A stretch of DNA of 64,000 nucleotides from Agromyces larvae (GTDB taxonomy: Bacteria > Actinomycetota > Actinomycetes > Actinomycetales > Microbacteriaceae): positions 3,162,001 to 3,226,000 of the forward strand of contig NZ_CP094528.1 of assembly GCF_022811705.1 (NCBI RefSeq). The letters run 5' to 3'. The position numbers and the translations under genes are program-made. Below are positions 1 to 8,118 of this stretch, in pieces. A model generated the notes under the pieces. That model did not search any database. It was given only the letters and a program-made list of their open reading frames with translations, and was not told where the DNA came from. Position 1 is the stretch's first letter. Each line of letters starts with the position of its first letter.

Positions 1-1
1 C

Positions 2-781
2 CTGTTCTGGGCCGTGCGCGGCGGCGGAGCCGCGATCGGCGTGGCGACCGCGTTCGAGTTCGAGGTCGACGAGGTGGGCGAGGTCGGGTTCGCGCAGCTC
101 GTGTTCGACGCCTCCGACACGGCCGCGTTCCTGCAGGCCTGGGGCGACTGGATCGTCGACTCCCCGCGGGATGTCACGAGCTTCCTGCTCATCGGCGGCT
201 CGCGCCCGGGCCAGCCGCGCTACGCGCAGGTGATGGCGATGGTCGACTCGCCCGACCCCGACACCGTGATCGAGCGGCTGCAGCCGCTGGCGGCCGCAGC
301 GCCCCTGGTGGGGCAGCAGGTGCAGCTCACGACCTACCGCGCGGTCATCTCGAACGCGAGCGACGAGACGCACTCGGCCGAGGGCGAGCCGCTCGCCCGC
401 ACCGCCGTGATCGGGCGCATCACGCCCGAGTTCGCGCGCGACGCCGAGGCGTTCCTCGACTCGGGGGCGACGTACTTCTTCCAGCTGCGCGCGATGGGCG
501 GAGCCGTGCACGACGTATCCGCCGACGCGACCGCGTTCGCGCACCGCGACGCCGAGTTCTCGGTCGCGGCGATGGGCACGCAGGCGAGCCGCACCGACGA
601 GCGCTGGGCCGAGCTCATCGAACCGCACTCGTCGGGCGCGTACGTGAGCTTCGACACGCGACGCGGTGCGGATGCCGCGGCGCGCGCGTACCCGGGCGAC
701 ACCCTCGAGCGCCTGCGTGCCATCAAGGCCGAGGTCGACCCGGCGGGCCTGTTCCGCGACAACGCGGAGGTCGCGCTGTAG
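2..781 (+). CDS. FAD-binding oxidoreductase, berberine-bridge type (5' truncated by window edge)
   Basis: Only the C-terminal 259 residues are present; the frame is open from base 2. It begins with LFWAVRGGG followed by a GVATAFEF segment, the typical end of the FAD-binding (PCMH-type) domain of berberine-bridge-like oxidases. The last ~45 residues match the BBE domain: a YVSF block, an AYPGDTLERLRAIKAEVDP helix and the ending GLFRDN. Family members oxidise alcohols, sugars or alkaloid-like substrates with covalently or non-covalently bound flavin. The flavin-linking residue lies upstream of the window, so attachment and substrate cannot be judged. The gene ends just before a block of dispersed repeats, and nothing follows it in an operon. 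Confidence 0.85.
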   Translation: MFWAVRGGGAAIGVATAFEFEVDEVGEVGFAQLVFDASDTAAFLQAWGDWIVDSPRDVTSFLLIGGSRPGQPRYAQVMAMVDSPDPDTVIERLQPLAAAAPLVGQQVQLTTYRAVISNASDETHSAEGEPLARTAVIGRITPEFARDAEAFLDSGATYFFQLRAMGGAVHDVSADATAFAHRDAEFSVAAMGTQASRTDERWAELIEPHSSGAYVSFDTRRGADAAARAYPGDTLERLRAIKAEVDPAGLFRDNAEVAL

Positions 782-805
782 CGGGTTGCGCGGGTTGAGT
801 GGTGG

Positions 806-1025
806 GTTGAGGAGCGCACGAGGGGGAATCGCCACCTGCTGGTTGAGGAGCGAGCGACGAAGGAGCACGCGTCTCGAAATGCGACGAGGGGAATCGCCAG
901 CCGCTGGTTGAGGAGCGAGCGACGAAGGAGCACGCGTCTCGAAACCCGGTGAGGTGCGCTGGGTGGTGGTCGCGTTGGTTTCGAGACGCGTCCTCGTTGG
1001 CGCTCGGGCGCTCCGCAACCAGCGG
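806..1025. repeat. Block of GGTTGAGGAGCG / CGCGTCTCGAAA repeats
   Basis: Two direct 41-bp copies (839-879 and 904-944) begin CTGGTTGAGGAGCGAGCG and end ACGCGTCTCGAAA. A shorter copy starts near 808. An inverted copy (about 977-1025) starts GGTTTCGAGACGCG and ends AACCAGCGG, so the block can fold on itself. The same repeat returns at 2490-2622. No transposase accompanies it. Confidence 0.8.
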
Positions 1026-1723
1026 AGCAACCAGGATCCCGACCACTACACGAAGTTCTACCCCGCGGCCGTCGAGGTCGTGCAAGCCCTTAGCAGCAGC
1101 GCCGGAGGCGGTTCGTGCAGCGTGGACGGCAACGCCCAGGCGCTGGCCCAAGAGCTTGCGGCCGCGGCCGCCACTGGGCAGCTGCGCGTGCTCGAACCGC
1201 GCTACCTCCGACAGATCGAGGATGTCGCCGCCGGCAAGCCCACGCCAAACTGTGGCATCGACGTCGGCACTCTGCAAATCATGGTGCTGCCTATGGAACG
1301 TGGGACTTTCGCGATGACTTCGTGAACGGCTCTGCCCCGGATGACTTCGCCTCGATCCGTCTCGCGAACAACTCGTCGGGCTGCCTTTCGCTGGGTGCCA
1401 CGTACGTCCACACCTATACGTACGACGGGGCGGCGACCGGCAAGGGCTATCTCTACGATGCGGGAGCGGGAACGAATTCCCCCATCGCCGGGGTTCGCGA
1501 CGGCGTCTCCGGGTTCAAGATGGATGCGGACCATGGCGTGGTGTTGAGCCATCTCCGGAGTCACTACTGCGGTCCGGTGGATCTTTCGGGCATGTTCACC
1601 TACGAGCACAATCAGGACGGCGGCGCCGTCGCCAGCGTTTCCGCCAGCTTCTTCGGTTTCGGCGTGAGCTACTCAGCTCCCTCTTCGACCTTGCAGAAGT
1701 CGTCAGGCATCGTGCAGTTCTAG
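1023..1723 (+). pseudogene. Fused remnants of secreted-protein genes
   Basis: Two reading frames carry protein-like sequence that does not connect. Frame A (to 1323) reads DPDHYTKFYPAAVEVVQAL, later GSCSVDGNAQALAQEL and PNCGIDVGTLQIMVL, resembling a conserved segment of actinobacterial cell-wall-active or hypothetical exported proteins. Frame B takes over at about 1285-1300 (YGTWDFRDDFVNG) and runs to a stop at 1723, ending KSSGIVQF. Frame A has no start of its own because the repeat block runs straight into it at about 1022. This is a 5'-truncated, frame-disrupted gene, or two genes joined by deletion. Function unknown. Confidence 0.5.
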
Positions 1724-1744
1724 CGGGGGAACCATCGGCACTAG

Positions 1745-1990
1745 ATGGTGCAGCGACGCTACCGGCAGATCATGCTGGTAGCGTCGCTGGTCATGCGACG
1801 GATTTCTCTCGTGGTCTTGGGTCTCGGTGCGATCGCTGTGGTGATCATTCTCTTTGACATGACACTCACGCCCGCGGCGAGAACGCTAGTCCTTCTGGGG
1901 TATCTCTCTCTGGCAGGCATTCAGCTAGCGATCCTTAGTCGCGGTCAAACCTCGGATCAAGCACGCGACGAGAATTCGCTGACGCCGTAG
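1745..1990 (+). CDS. Small membrane protein, hypothetical
   Basis: 81 residues. After a basic start (MVQRRYRQ) there are two hydrophobic segments, about residues 18-38 (SLVVLGLGAIAVVIILF) and 46-64 (TLVLLGYLSLAGIQLAIL), then a polar tail. This suggests a two-pass inner-membrane protein with both ends inside. A GGGGGA run at about 1725-1730 could serve as ribosome-binding site for the ATG at 1745, although the spacing is long; ATGs at 1772 and 1793 are alternatives. A hairpin lies 28 bases past the stop. I do not recognise a family. GC content is lower than in neighbouring genes, in keeping with acquired DNA. Confidence 0.5.
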   Translation: MVQRRYRQIMLVASLVMRRISLVVLGLGAIAVVIILFDMTLTPAARTLVLLGYLSLAGIQLAILSRGQTSDQARDENSLTP

Positions 1991-2017
1991 AGTCCAGCGC
2001 GCCGGTACCTCACTGGC

Positions 2018-2056
2018 ACGACGGACGCCTCCGGAAGTCTCCGGGGCGTCCGTCGT
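2018..2056. terminator. Terminator-like hairpin after the small membrane gene
   Basis: Left arm ACGACGGACGCCTCCGGA and right arm TCCGGGGCGTCCGTCGT pair almost completely (one bulged T) around a 4-base loop. It sits downstream of the + gene ending at 1990. There is no U-tract, as usual in high-GC actinobacteria. Confidence 0.55.
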
Positions 2057-2091
2057 GGCCCTCGAGCCGGCGCGCCCGAGCCCATTCACGC

Positions 2092-2127
2092 GAAGACGCC
2101 CCGGAGACCTCCGGAGACGTTCTTCGT
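2092..2127. terminator. Terminator-like hairpin after the RHH gene
   Basis: An imperfect inverted repeat (CGAAGACGCCCCGGA against TCCGGAGACGTTCTTCG) lies just past the stop of the minus-strand RHH gene. Together with the 2018-2056 hairpin it would insulate the two convergent genes. Confidence 0.4.
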
Positions 2128-2134
2128 GGGCCGG

Positions 2135-2362
2135 CTACCGATCGCGGGCGATCAGTGAATCGATGTGACGGGTCAGTAGATCCGTGATCGTCGTGCCTTC
2201 GCGCGCCACGTATGACTTGAGCCAGCGGTGCTTGCACTTCGCCAGGTCAAAGTTCACCCGCTGGGTTTCCTCATCGGCGCCAATCACGGCGCTCAGCGTC
2301 GCCGGCGGCTCGGCCTTCGCTCGGCTCGGTCGGCCGGCGCGCAGTCCTGACGTGTTACTCAT
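2135..2362 (-). CDS. Ribbon-helix-helix protein, partition or antitoxin type
   Basis: 75 residues. After a basic, disordered start (residues 1-33) comes a compact segment, VNFDLAKCKHRWLKSYVARE then GTTITDLLTRHIDSL: a beta strand followed by two helices, the layout of MetJ/Arc/ParG-like DNA-binding proteins. Similar proteins act as plasmid partition accessory factors or antitoxins. No intact parA or toxin neighbour is present; upstream lies only a possible remnant, so this looks like an orphan from a mobile module. The ATG at 2362 is the only sensible start; the ribosome-binding site is weak. The gene is bracketed by the 806-1025 and 2490-2622 repeat blocks. Confidence 0.7.
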   Translation of the reverse strand: MSNTSGLRAGRPSRAKAEPPATLSAVIGADEETQRVNFDLAKCKHRWLKSYVAREGTTITDLLTRHIDSLIARDR

Positions 2363-2390
2363 CTACTCATTCATTCAGTCGCGGCCGCGC

Positions 2391-2470
2391 TCAGGCGGCG
2401 GCCTCGCGCTCGATCTCGCCGAGGATCGCCCGCACGCGCTCGTCATGGCCACGATCTCGTCTTAGCGCGG
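2391..2470 (-). pseudogene. Possible 3' remnant of a gene upstream of the RHH gene
   Basis: On the minus strand an open stretch without a start codon reads GHDERVRAILGEIEREAAA then stop, a plausible amphipathic protein C-terminus. It begins beside the repeat block at 2490 and ends 28 bases before the RHH start. Position suggests the lost partner of the RHH protein, but the sequence is too short to identify. Confidence 0.2.
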
Positions 2471-2489
2471 GGAACGCTGTTTGAGCGGT

Positions 2490-2622
2490 GGGTTGAGGAG
2501 CGCCCGACGAAGTCGGACGCGTCTCGAAACCAGCGCCCGACGAAGGAGCACGCGTCTCGAAACCTCGTGAGGTGCGCTGGGAGGTGATGGGTGCGGGGTC
2601 TCGAGACGCGCTCGACCAGCGG
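2490..2622. repeat. Second GGTTGAGGAGCG / CGCGTCTCGAAA repeat block
   Basis: One direct copy at 2490-2529, a shortened copy at 2530-2561 (CGACGAAGGAGCACGCGTCTCG) missing its left end, and a degenerate inverted copy at 2598-2622 (TCTCGAGACGCG then CGACCAGCGG). Same family as 806-1025. Confidence 0.75.
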
Positions 2623-2629
2623 TGGGTCG

Positions 2630-3646
2630 CTACCGGGCTCGGGCGAACGACACCAGGCGGTCGAAGGCGGCATCGGCGTCGGGGTCGACGACCTGTTCAG
2701 CCGGGTTCGCCTCGAACCACTCGACGATCTCGCGCGCGCCCTCGTCGAAGGTCACCGTCGTCGAGAACGATGGCACGAGCGCCTTCACCTTCGCATTGTC
2801 GAACACCACCGAGTGCGCCTTGTCGCCGACGAGGCCGGGCCCCCACTCGGGTCTGACGGCCGCGATGGTCTCGGATGCCACGTGCACCAGGTCGGCCTCG
2901 ACGTCGAGTGCGTCGGCGAGCCATCCGTAGATCTGATTCCAGGTGGGCGTGTGGTCACCGGTGATGTGGAACGCCTCGCCGATCGCGGCCGGGTGGCCGA
3001 GCAGCCCCGCGAACGCGACGGCGAAGTCGCGGGCGTGGGTGAGCGTCCAGAGGCTGGTGCCGTCGCCGTGCACGACGACCGGCTTGCCGGCGCGCATGCG
3101 CGCGAGGTCGGTCCAGTGCCCCATCGTCGGCAGCAGCGTGCGGTCGTAGGTGTGCGACGGGCGCACGATCGTCGCCGGGAACCCACGGTCGCGGTAGGCG
3201 CCGACGAGCAGGTCTTCGCAGGCGATCTTATCGCGCGAGTACTGCCAGAACGGGTTGCGCAGCGGCGTCGACTCGGTGATCGGCAGGCGGCTCGGCGGCT
3301 TCTGGTACGCCGATGCCGACGAGATGAACACGTACTGCCCGATCCGGCCCTCGAAGCGATCGAGGTCGGCCTGCACGTGGTCGGGCGTGAACGCGAGGAA
3401 CTGGCAGACCACGTCGAAGTCGCGGCCCGTGGCATCCGACCCTGCCTGGCGCAGTGCCGCATCGACCGACGCCGCATCCCGCAGGTCGGCCGTGAGCGCC
3501 CGCATCCCCTCGGGCAGCGGTCGCTTGGCCGACGACCCGCCGCGGTTGAGCACCGTGACGTCGTGACCGGCCTCGATCGCGCGTGCGACGCACGCCGAAC
3601 TGATGACGCCGGTGCCGCCGAGGAAGAGGATGCGCTTGGAGCTCAT
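2630..3646 (-). CDS. NAD-dependent epimerase/dehydratase family protein
   Basis: 338 residues, extended short-chain dehydrogenase fold. The N-terminus MSSKRILFLGGTGVISSACV carries the Rossmann glycine motif (G10-G11-T12-G13), an NxR after strand 2 (LNRGG, residues 33-37), and the catalytic pair Tyr136/Lys140 in YSRDK. After about residue 150 come VRPSHTYD and the substrate-binding region with FHITGDHTPTW. Members act on nucleotide-sugars or related polyols using NAD(P); this subfamily (NAD-epimerase with an FLAFTP segment) is poorly characterised and the substrate cannot be stated. It stands alone, divergent from the large membrane protein gene. Start at 3646 places the glycine motif at the usual distance. 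Confidence 0.85.
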   Translation of the reverse strand: MSSKRILFLGGTGVISSACVARAIEAGHDVTVLNRGGSSAKRPLPEGMRALTADLRDAASVDAALRQAGSDATGRDFDVVCQFLAFTPDHVQADLDRFEGRIGQYVFISSASAYQKPPSRLPITESTPLRNPFWQYSRDKIACEDLLVGAYRDRGFPATIVRPSHTYDRTLLPTMGHWTDLARMRAGKPVVVHGDGTSLWTLTHARDFAVAFAGLLGHPAAIGEAFHITGDHTPTWNQIYGWLADALDVEADLVHVASETIAAVRPEWGPGLVGDKAHSVVFDNAKVKALVPSFSTTVTFDEGAREIVEWFEANPAEQVVDPDADAAFDRLVSFARAR

Positions 3647-3904
3647 GGGTCCATGCTGGCGGATGCCGCCGCGAAGCGGCACCGCCGGACCGGATCGCAC
3701 ACCGGTTACCCCCGTCGGCTCACTCGCCGAGGTGCGCACGGATCTCGTCGTCGGTCGCTCGATGCGACCACTTCGATCGTCGGCCCATCGCGGGGCGCGC
3801 GTCGAGGCGTTGACACGGGGCATCCGGGTCGTCTCCGTCGCGGGCGATCCGTCGCCCCGTCCGCGATCAGCCGCGAGGATGACGACGGGGCCCGCGATCC
3901 CTCC

Positions 3905-3917
3905 TACCCTGCGAGGA
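3905..3917 (+). promoter_or_regulatory. Leaderless -10 element of the large membrane protein gene
   Basis: TACCCT (3905-3910) ends six bases before the ATG at 3917. A TANNNT box at that distance places the transcript start on the A of ATG, as in actinobacterial leaderless mRNAs. No good -35 is visible, and there is no usable Shine-Dalgarno spacing. Confidence 0.4.
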
Positions 3918-6900
3918 TGGCGACCACCTGGAGTGACCTCGCGACCCGGTATCTGCTCTCGACCACGGCGTGCCCTCGGTGCGACGCGGCGCTCACCGCG
4001 AAGGTGTGCGGCCGGTGCGGGGCCGACCTCGACGGTGAGGCGGGCGTCGCGGTCTGGCGCGCCTCGGTCGCCGTCGCCGACGCATTGCGCGAGCGCGACC
4101 ACGCGATCGGCAGGCTGGCCACGGTCGAACTCGCGGATGCTCCGGAGCGCGCCGCGCGGACGGAGGCGCCGGCGGGTGCGGCCGAGGCGGCGGGTGCGGT
4201 GGGTGCGGTGGGTGCGGTGGGTGCGGCGGCGTGGGTCGCCGCTCCCGGTGCCGGCCCGGGTGCGGCTCCGGGCGCTGCGCAACCGGCGCACCCGGCATCG
4301 ACGACGGATGCTGCGCCTCCCGCCCGGGGTTCGGCGCACCCGTCGCCCGGCGGCTCGCCCGTGAGCGTCTCGTCGGTGCTCGCCGTCGCCGGCGCCGCGC
4401 TCGTGGCGACCGCGGCCATCGTGTTCGCGTTCCTCACACCCGATCTGGGATTCGGGGTGCGCACGACCGTGATCGCCGCCGTCACCCTCCTGTTCGGCGT
4501 CGGCGCATGGCTGCTCGACCGGCGCGGCGCGGGGTTCTCGGCCGAGGCGCTCGCCGCGCTCGCCGCGGTGTTCCTCGTGCTCGACGTGCAGGCGCTCGCC
4601 GAGGCGGCACCGACCGGCACGAGCGGCTGGTGGTACGCAGCGGCCGGTACGTCGGTCGCCGCCGCGGCGCTGCTTGGGCTCGGCTGGGCGCTGCGGCTGC
4701 GCGCCTGGTGGTGGTCGGGGCTCGTCGGGTTCGCCCTGGTGCCCGCGTTGCTGGGGTTCGCCGCGGGCGACGTGCTCGGCGGACCGCTGGAGCCGTCGAC
4801 CCGGCCGGTGTGGGCGTGGGCGGTCGGCTTGGCCGGGGCGGCCGCGGCCGCGGTCGCCGCGCGTCGGACGCTTCGCCGGGCGGCGCGGCGGTTCGAGAGC
4901 CCCCTGCGGGGAACCCGCGTCACGCTCGACGTGATGCAGGCGGCGGCCACCGTGTGCGTCGCGCCGCTCATCGCGATCGCCTGGCTGGGCGACGCCCGGG
5001 CAGGGGCCCTCGGCGGGTCGGCGCTCATCGCCGGCCTCGCCCTGCTCGCAGGAGTGTCGGGGGTGCGCGGCGCGATCCGGTTCTGGAGCTGGTCGGCCGG
5101 CGCGCTCGCCGCGGTCGCGGCAGCGCTCGCAGTGTGCGCCCTGCCGGTGCCGACGGTGTGGTTCCTCGCGATCGTGCCGGCCGCGGCCGCAGCCGTCGCC
5201 GCGCTCGCCGGCTGGGTTCCCGCCGGGTGGGCGCTCGTCTCCCGTGCGCAACGATCGGATCCGAACGGATGGCTCGCCGCAGGCGGCGCCCTGCGCGTGC
5301 GCGGTGTCCGGGCGGGAGCGATGACCATCGCGCTCGCGAGCATCCTGCCCGCGCTGGAGGGGCTCGTCGCGACCGCCGGGTCGGCGCTCGTCGCACTCGG
5401 TGCCCGATCCGGCGGGCTGCGAATCACCCAACCCGTCCGGCGTGTCGGATCATCCACCGTCACCGGGCTGCCCGCCGATGCGGGGCTGGCGATGCTGCTC
5501 GGCGTCGCGGCCGTCGCGGTGGGCATCGCGGCACTCGGGTTCGCGGTGCAGCGCGCCGGCGAGGCATCCGCCGCCTTCGCCCGCGGAGCCTTCGCGACGG
5601 CCGGATGGATCGCGGCCGCCGCGGCCACGCTGCTGACCGGATGGACCGGGCTCCTGCCGTGGGGGCAAGCGCTCGTCGGCATCGCGGTCGCACTGGTCGC
5701 GACCGGGCTCGTGCTCGCGAGGCCCGGACGGGCGACCGGCGGCGCGCTCGGCAACGCGTCGGGTGCGATGCGCGCGCCCCTCACCGTGCTCGCCCACCTC
5801 GCCCTCATCACGGCGGCGATGCTGAGCTGGGCCGACCCGGCGACGGTCGTGCCGGTCGGTGCGGGTCTCGCCGCGACGCTGCTCGTCGTCGCCCGCACAC
5901 TGCCGCGAGGCATCCGGCCCGTCCATCTCGCCGTCGCGTACGCGTACGCCCTCGTGCTGCTCGCGACCGCCCTCGGCCGGGCCGGGCTCGACATCCTCGC
6001 GGTCATCAGCCTCACCGCGACCGCCGCGTCGCTGACCGCACTCGTCGTCACCCTGCTGCCGCAGGTCGGCGCACGCGTCTGGCAGGCGGTGCTCGCGGTC
6101 ACGGCCGTACCGTTCGTCATCGGCGTCGCGTCGGTGCTGGTCGAGCGCAGCGGGTGGACGGCGCTGTCGACCGGGGTCACCGTCGTGCTCGCGTTCGCGC
6201 TCGTGCTCACCCGGCGGCCCGGCCTGCACCTGCTCGTGCGCGGTGCCGCCGCGGCGCTCATCGTGCCGGCGCTCGCCGTGGTCGTCGTGAGTCTCGGCGC
6301 CCAACTGCTCGAATCGAGCGGATCGCCCGTCGTGCTTCCCGTCGTCGCGGTGATCGTCGCGCTCGCGCTCGCGACGTCGGCGGCGGGCCAGCGGGTCGTC
6401 ACGGCCCGCGGCCTCACGCCGGCCGCGGCCGCCGACCTGCGCATCTGGTTCGAAGTCGCGACGTTCACGACCGGCGCGATCGCGGTCGTGCTGGCGTACG
6501 TGCGCGAGGCGGCCGGCCTCGGCACCGCCGTCGCCGTGCTCGTCGTGCTCGGATTCGGGGCGGCGGCCGCGCGCGTCGTCGCGGGCCGCCGGTACGGCTG
6601 GTGGATCGCGGCCGCCTGCTGGACGGGTGCGCTCTGGACGGTCTGGGCGATGCTCGGCATCGACGTCGTCGAGCCGTACACGCTGCCGCCGGCCCTCGCG
6701 GCGGCGGTCGTCGCGGCGGTGCTCGTGGCCCGCACGCGGCGCGGCGGCGCCCTGTTCGGCTGGGCGACCGCGGTCGCGCTGGCGCCGTCGCTGCTCGTGC
6801 TGGCGTTCGGTGCGCCGAACACGGGGTTCGGCGACGCGTCGTCCGTCGCGTCCTCCGTCGCGTCCTCCGTCGTGGTCGCGTGGCGCACCTGGGCGCTGCT

Positions 6901-7933
6901 CGCCGCAGCGATCCTGCTCGTCGCGGTCGGTGCGCGCCTCGCGACGGCCGGCCGCTTCGGCGCGTTGCGCACTCCGCTGCTGGTCGGCGGGGGTGCGGCC
7001 GCCACGGCCGGCGCGCTGCAGGCGGTGCGCTGGGGAATCGGCATCGACGCACTGCCCGGATGGTTCGCCGGCACGTCGGGCGGAGCATCCGTGATGGCTC
7101 CGGTGCTGGCGCTCTCGGTCGTGGCCGCCGCCCTCGCCGCGCTCGCGGCGCGGGCACTGCGCACCGGGGTGCCCGCGGAGCATCCGCTCGCCCTCACCCG
7201 ATGGCTCTCCGCGCCCGCGCTGGTGATGCTCGCCGCCGGGCCGATCACCGCCATCCGCCGCGAATGGTTCGCGATCTGGACTCTCTGGGCGCTGATGGCC
7301 GTGCTCCTCGTGCTCGCCGTAGCGACCGTCGCGCGGGCGCGCGGTGCGCGGCCGGTGCTGCCCCCGTTCTGGTTCACGTACGCGCTCGCGTGGGCGGTCG
7401 GCGTCGCCGGATGGAGCGCGCGCGACCTGCGCGTCGAGGCGTTCTCGCTGCCGCTCGGGCTCGCGGTCGTCGCCGCCGGGGTCATCGGGCTGCGGGCCGC
7501 CGGGGCTGCCGGGCTGCGGGCCGCCGGCCCGCTCGCGTCGCCCGTGCGGGCATCGCTGAACTCGTGGCCGCTCGGATTCAGCGGATCGTGGCCCCTGTTG
7601 GCGCCCGGCATCGTGCTCACCCTGCTGCCGTCGGTGCTCGCCACCGGCACCGACCCGCAGCTCTACCGGCCGATCCTGGTGATCGCGCTCGCGCTCGTCG
7701 CGATCCTCGTGGGGTCGTCGCGCCGGCTCGCCGCGCCGTTCGTGCTCGGCCTCGCGGTGCTGCCGCTCGAGAACATCGTCGTGTTCGGCGCCCAGCTCGA
7801 CCGCACCGTCGGCGCGATGCCGTGGTGGATCACCCTCGCGACCGCCGGCGCCGTGCTGCTCGCGATCGCCGCCGGAGCCGAGCGTCGCACGAGCCGCGGC
7901 GGCGTGGCGGCCCGGCTGCGCGAGCTGCGCTGA
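3917..7933 (+). CDS. Very large polytopic membrane protein with N-terminal zinc ribbon (SCO7613 C-terminal-domain type)
   Basis: 1,338 residues. The N-terminus has a zinc ribbon (Cys19-x2-Cys22 and Cys31-x2-Cys34), then a short helical part, then an Ala/Gly/Pro linker (about residues 80-150) containing a GAVGAVGAVG minisatellite. The rest is an almost unbroken run of hydrophobic helices, probably more than 30 membrane spans, with few polar loops. This is the architecture of proteins named after Streptomyces SCO7613; their function is unknown. The ribbon should face the cytoplasm. The start at 3917 gives the ribbon a normal distance from the N-terminus and matches a leaderless promoter. It is monocistronic. 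Its extreme GC3 produces long spurious antisense frames. Confidence 0.85.
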   Translation: MATTWSDLATRYLLSTTACPRCDAALTAKVCGRCGADLDGEAGVAVWRASVAVADALRERDHAIGRLATVELADAPERAARTEAPAGAAEAAGAVGAVGAVGAAAWVAAPGAGPGAAPGAAQPAHPASTTDAAPPARGSAHPSPGGSPVSVSSVLAVAGAALVATAAIVFAFLTPDLGFGVRTTVIAAVTLLFGVGAWLLDRRGAGFSAEALAALAAVFLVLDVQALAEAAPTGTSGWWYAAAGTSVAAAALLGLGWALRLRAWWWSGLVGFALVPALLGFAAGDVLGGPLEPSTRPVWAWAVGLAGAAAAAVAARRTLRRAARRFESPLRGTRVTLDVMQAAATVCVAPLIAIAWLGDARAGALGGSALIAGLALLAGVSGVRGAIRFWSWSAGALAAVAAALAVCALPVPTVWFLAIVPAAAAAVAALAGWVPAGWALVSRAQRSDPNGWLAAGGALRVRGVRAGAMTIALASILPALEGLVATAGSALVALGARSGGLRITQPVRRVGSSTVTGLPADAGLAMLLGVAAVAVGIAALGFAVQRAGEASAAFARGAFATAGWIAAAAATLLTGWTGLLPWGQALVGIAVALVATGLVLARPGRATGGALGNASGAMRAPLTVLAHLALITAAMLSWADPATVVPVGAGLAATLLVVARTLPRGIRPVHLAVAYAYALVLLATALGRAGLDILAVISLTATAASLTALVVTLLPQVGARVWQAVLAVTAVPFVIGVASVLVERSGWTALSTGVTVVLAFALVLTRRPGLHLLVRGAAAALIVPALAVVVVSLGAQLLESSGSPVVLPVVAVIVALALATSAAGQRVVTARGLTPAAAADLRIWFEVATFTTGAIAVVLAYVREAAGLGTAVAVLVVLGFGAAAARVVAGRRYGWWIAAACWTGALWTVWAMLGIDVVEPYTLPPALAAAVVAAVLVARTRRGGALFGWATAVALAPSLLVLAFGAPNTGFGDASSVASSVASSVVVAWRTWALLAAAILLVAVGARLATAGRFGALRTPLLVGGGAAATAGALQAVRWGIGIDALPGWFAGTSGGASVMAPVLALSVVAAALAALAARALRTGVPAEHPLALTRWLSAPALVMLAAGPITAIRREWFAIWTLWALMAVLLVLAVATVARARGARPVLPPFWFTYALAWAVGVAGWSARDLRVEAFSLPLGLAVVAAGVIGLRAAGAAGLRAAGPLASPVRASLNSWPLGFSGSWPLLAPGIVLTLLPSVLATGTDPQLYRPILVIALALVAILVGSSRRLAAPFVLGLAVLPLENIVVFGAQLDRTVGAMPWWITLATAGAVLLAIAAGAERRTSRGGVAARLRELR
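4192..4230 (+). repeat. GGTGCGGTG minisatellite inside the large membrane protein gene
   Basis: About four tandem copies of a 9-base unit, GGTGCGGTG, encode the GAVGAVGAV stretch in the disordered linker. The unit is a multiple of three, so copy changes keep the frame. Confidence 0.7.
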
Positions 7934-7981
7934 GCGCGGGCGCGCCCGCTGCCTGCTGCCTGCTGCCTGCTGCTTCTCGCT

Positions 7982-8069
7982 TGTACGCAATTCAGGTTCG
8001 GAGGTGTGTCGCAGCCGGAATCCGGGCGGCTGACCGCGACACGCCGAGTGCGAACCTGAATTGCGTACA
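7982..8069. repeat. Palindromic element, family P1 (copy 1)
   Basis: Perfect 19-bp terminal inverted repeats (TGTACGCAATTCAGGTTCG and its complement) enclose a 50-bp spacer with inner arms GTGTCGC/GCGACAC. It lies between two + genes. Related copies at 30198-30284 and 50859-50946 share arms and length (87-88 bp). Confidence 0.85.
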
Positions 8070-8118
8070 GGCAGGGCGGGGAGTGCGGGATGTCGGGGGC
8101 GCGTGGTCGAATCGGGGC

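Noticed and set aside
2443-2673. A 76-residue minus-strand ORF
   Set aside because: It is read through the CGCGTCTCGAAA repeats and has no protein-like features.
3904-7650. A 1,248-residue antisense reading frame opposite the large membrane protein
   Set aside because: Composition is Arg/Ala/Thr/Pro without domains; it is the mirror of GC-rich third codon positions.
4231-8118. Upstream extension of the NUC endonuclease into a 1,567-residue protein
   Set aside because: The extra part is an Arg/Gly/Ala-rich shadow of the membrane protein gene; the nuclease domain starts at 8119.
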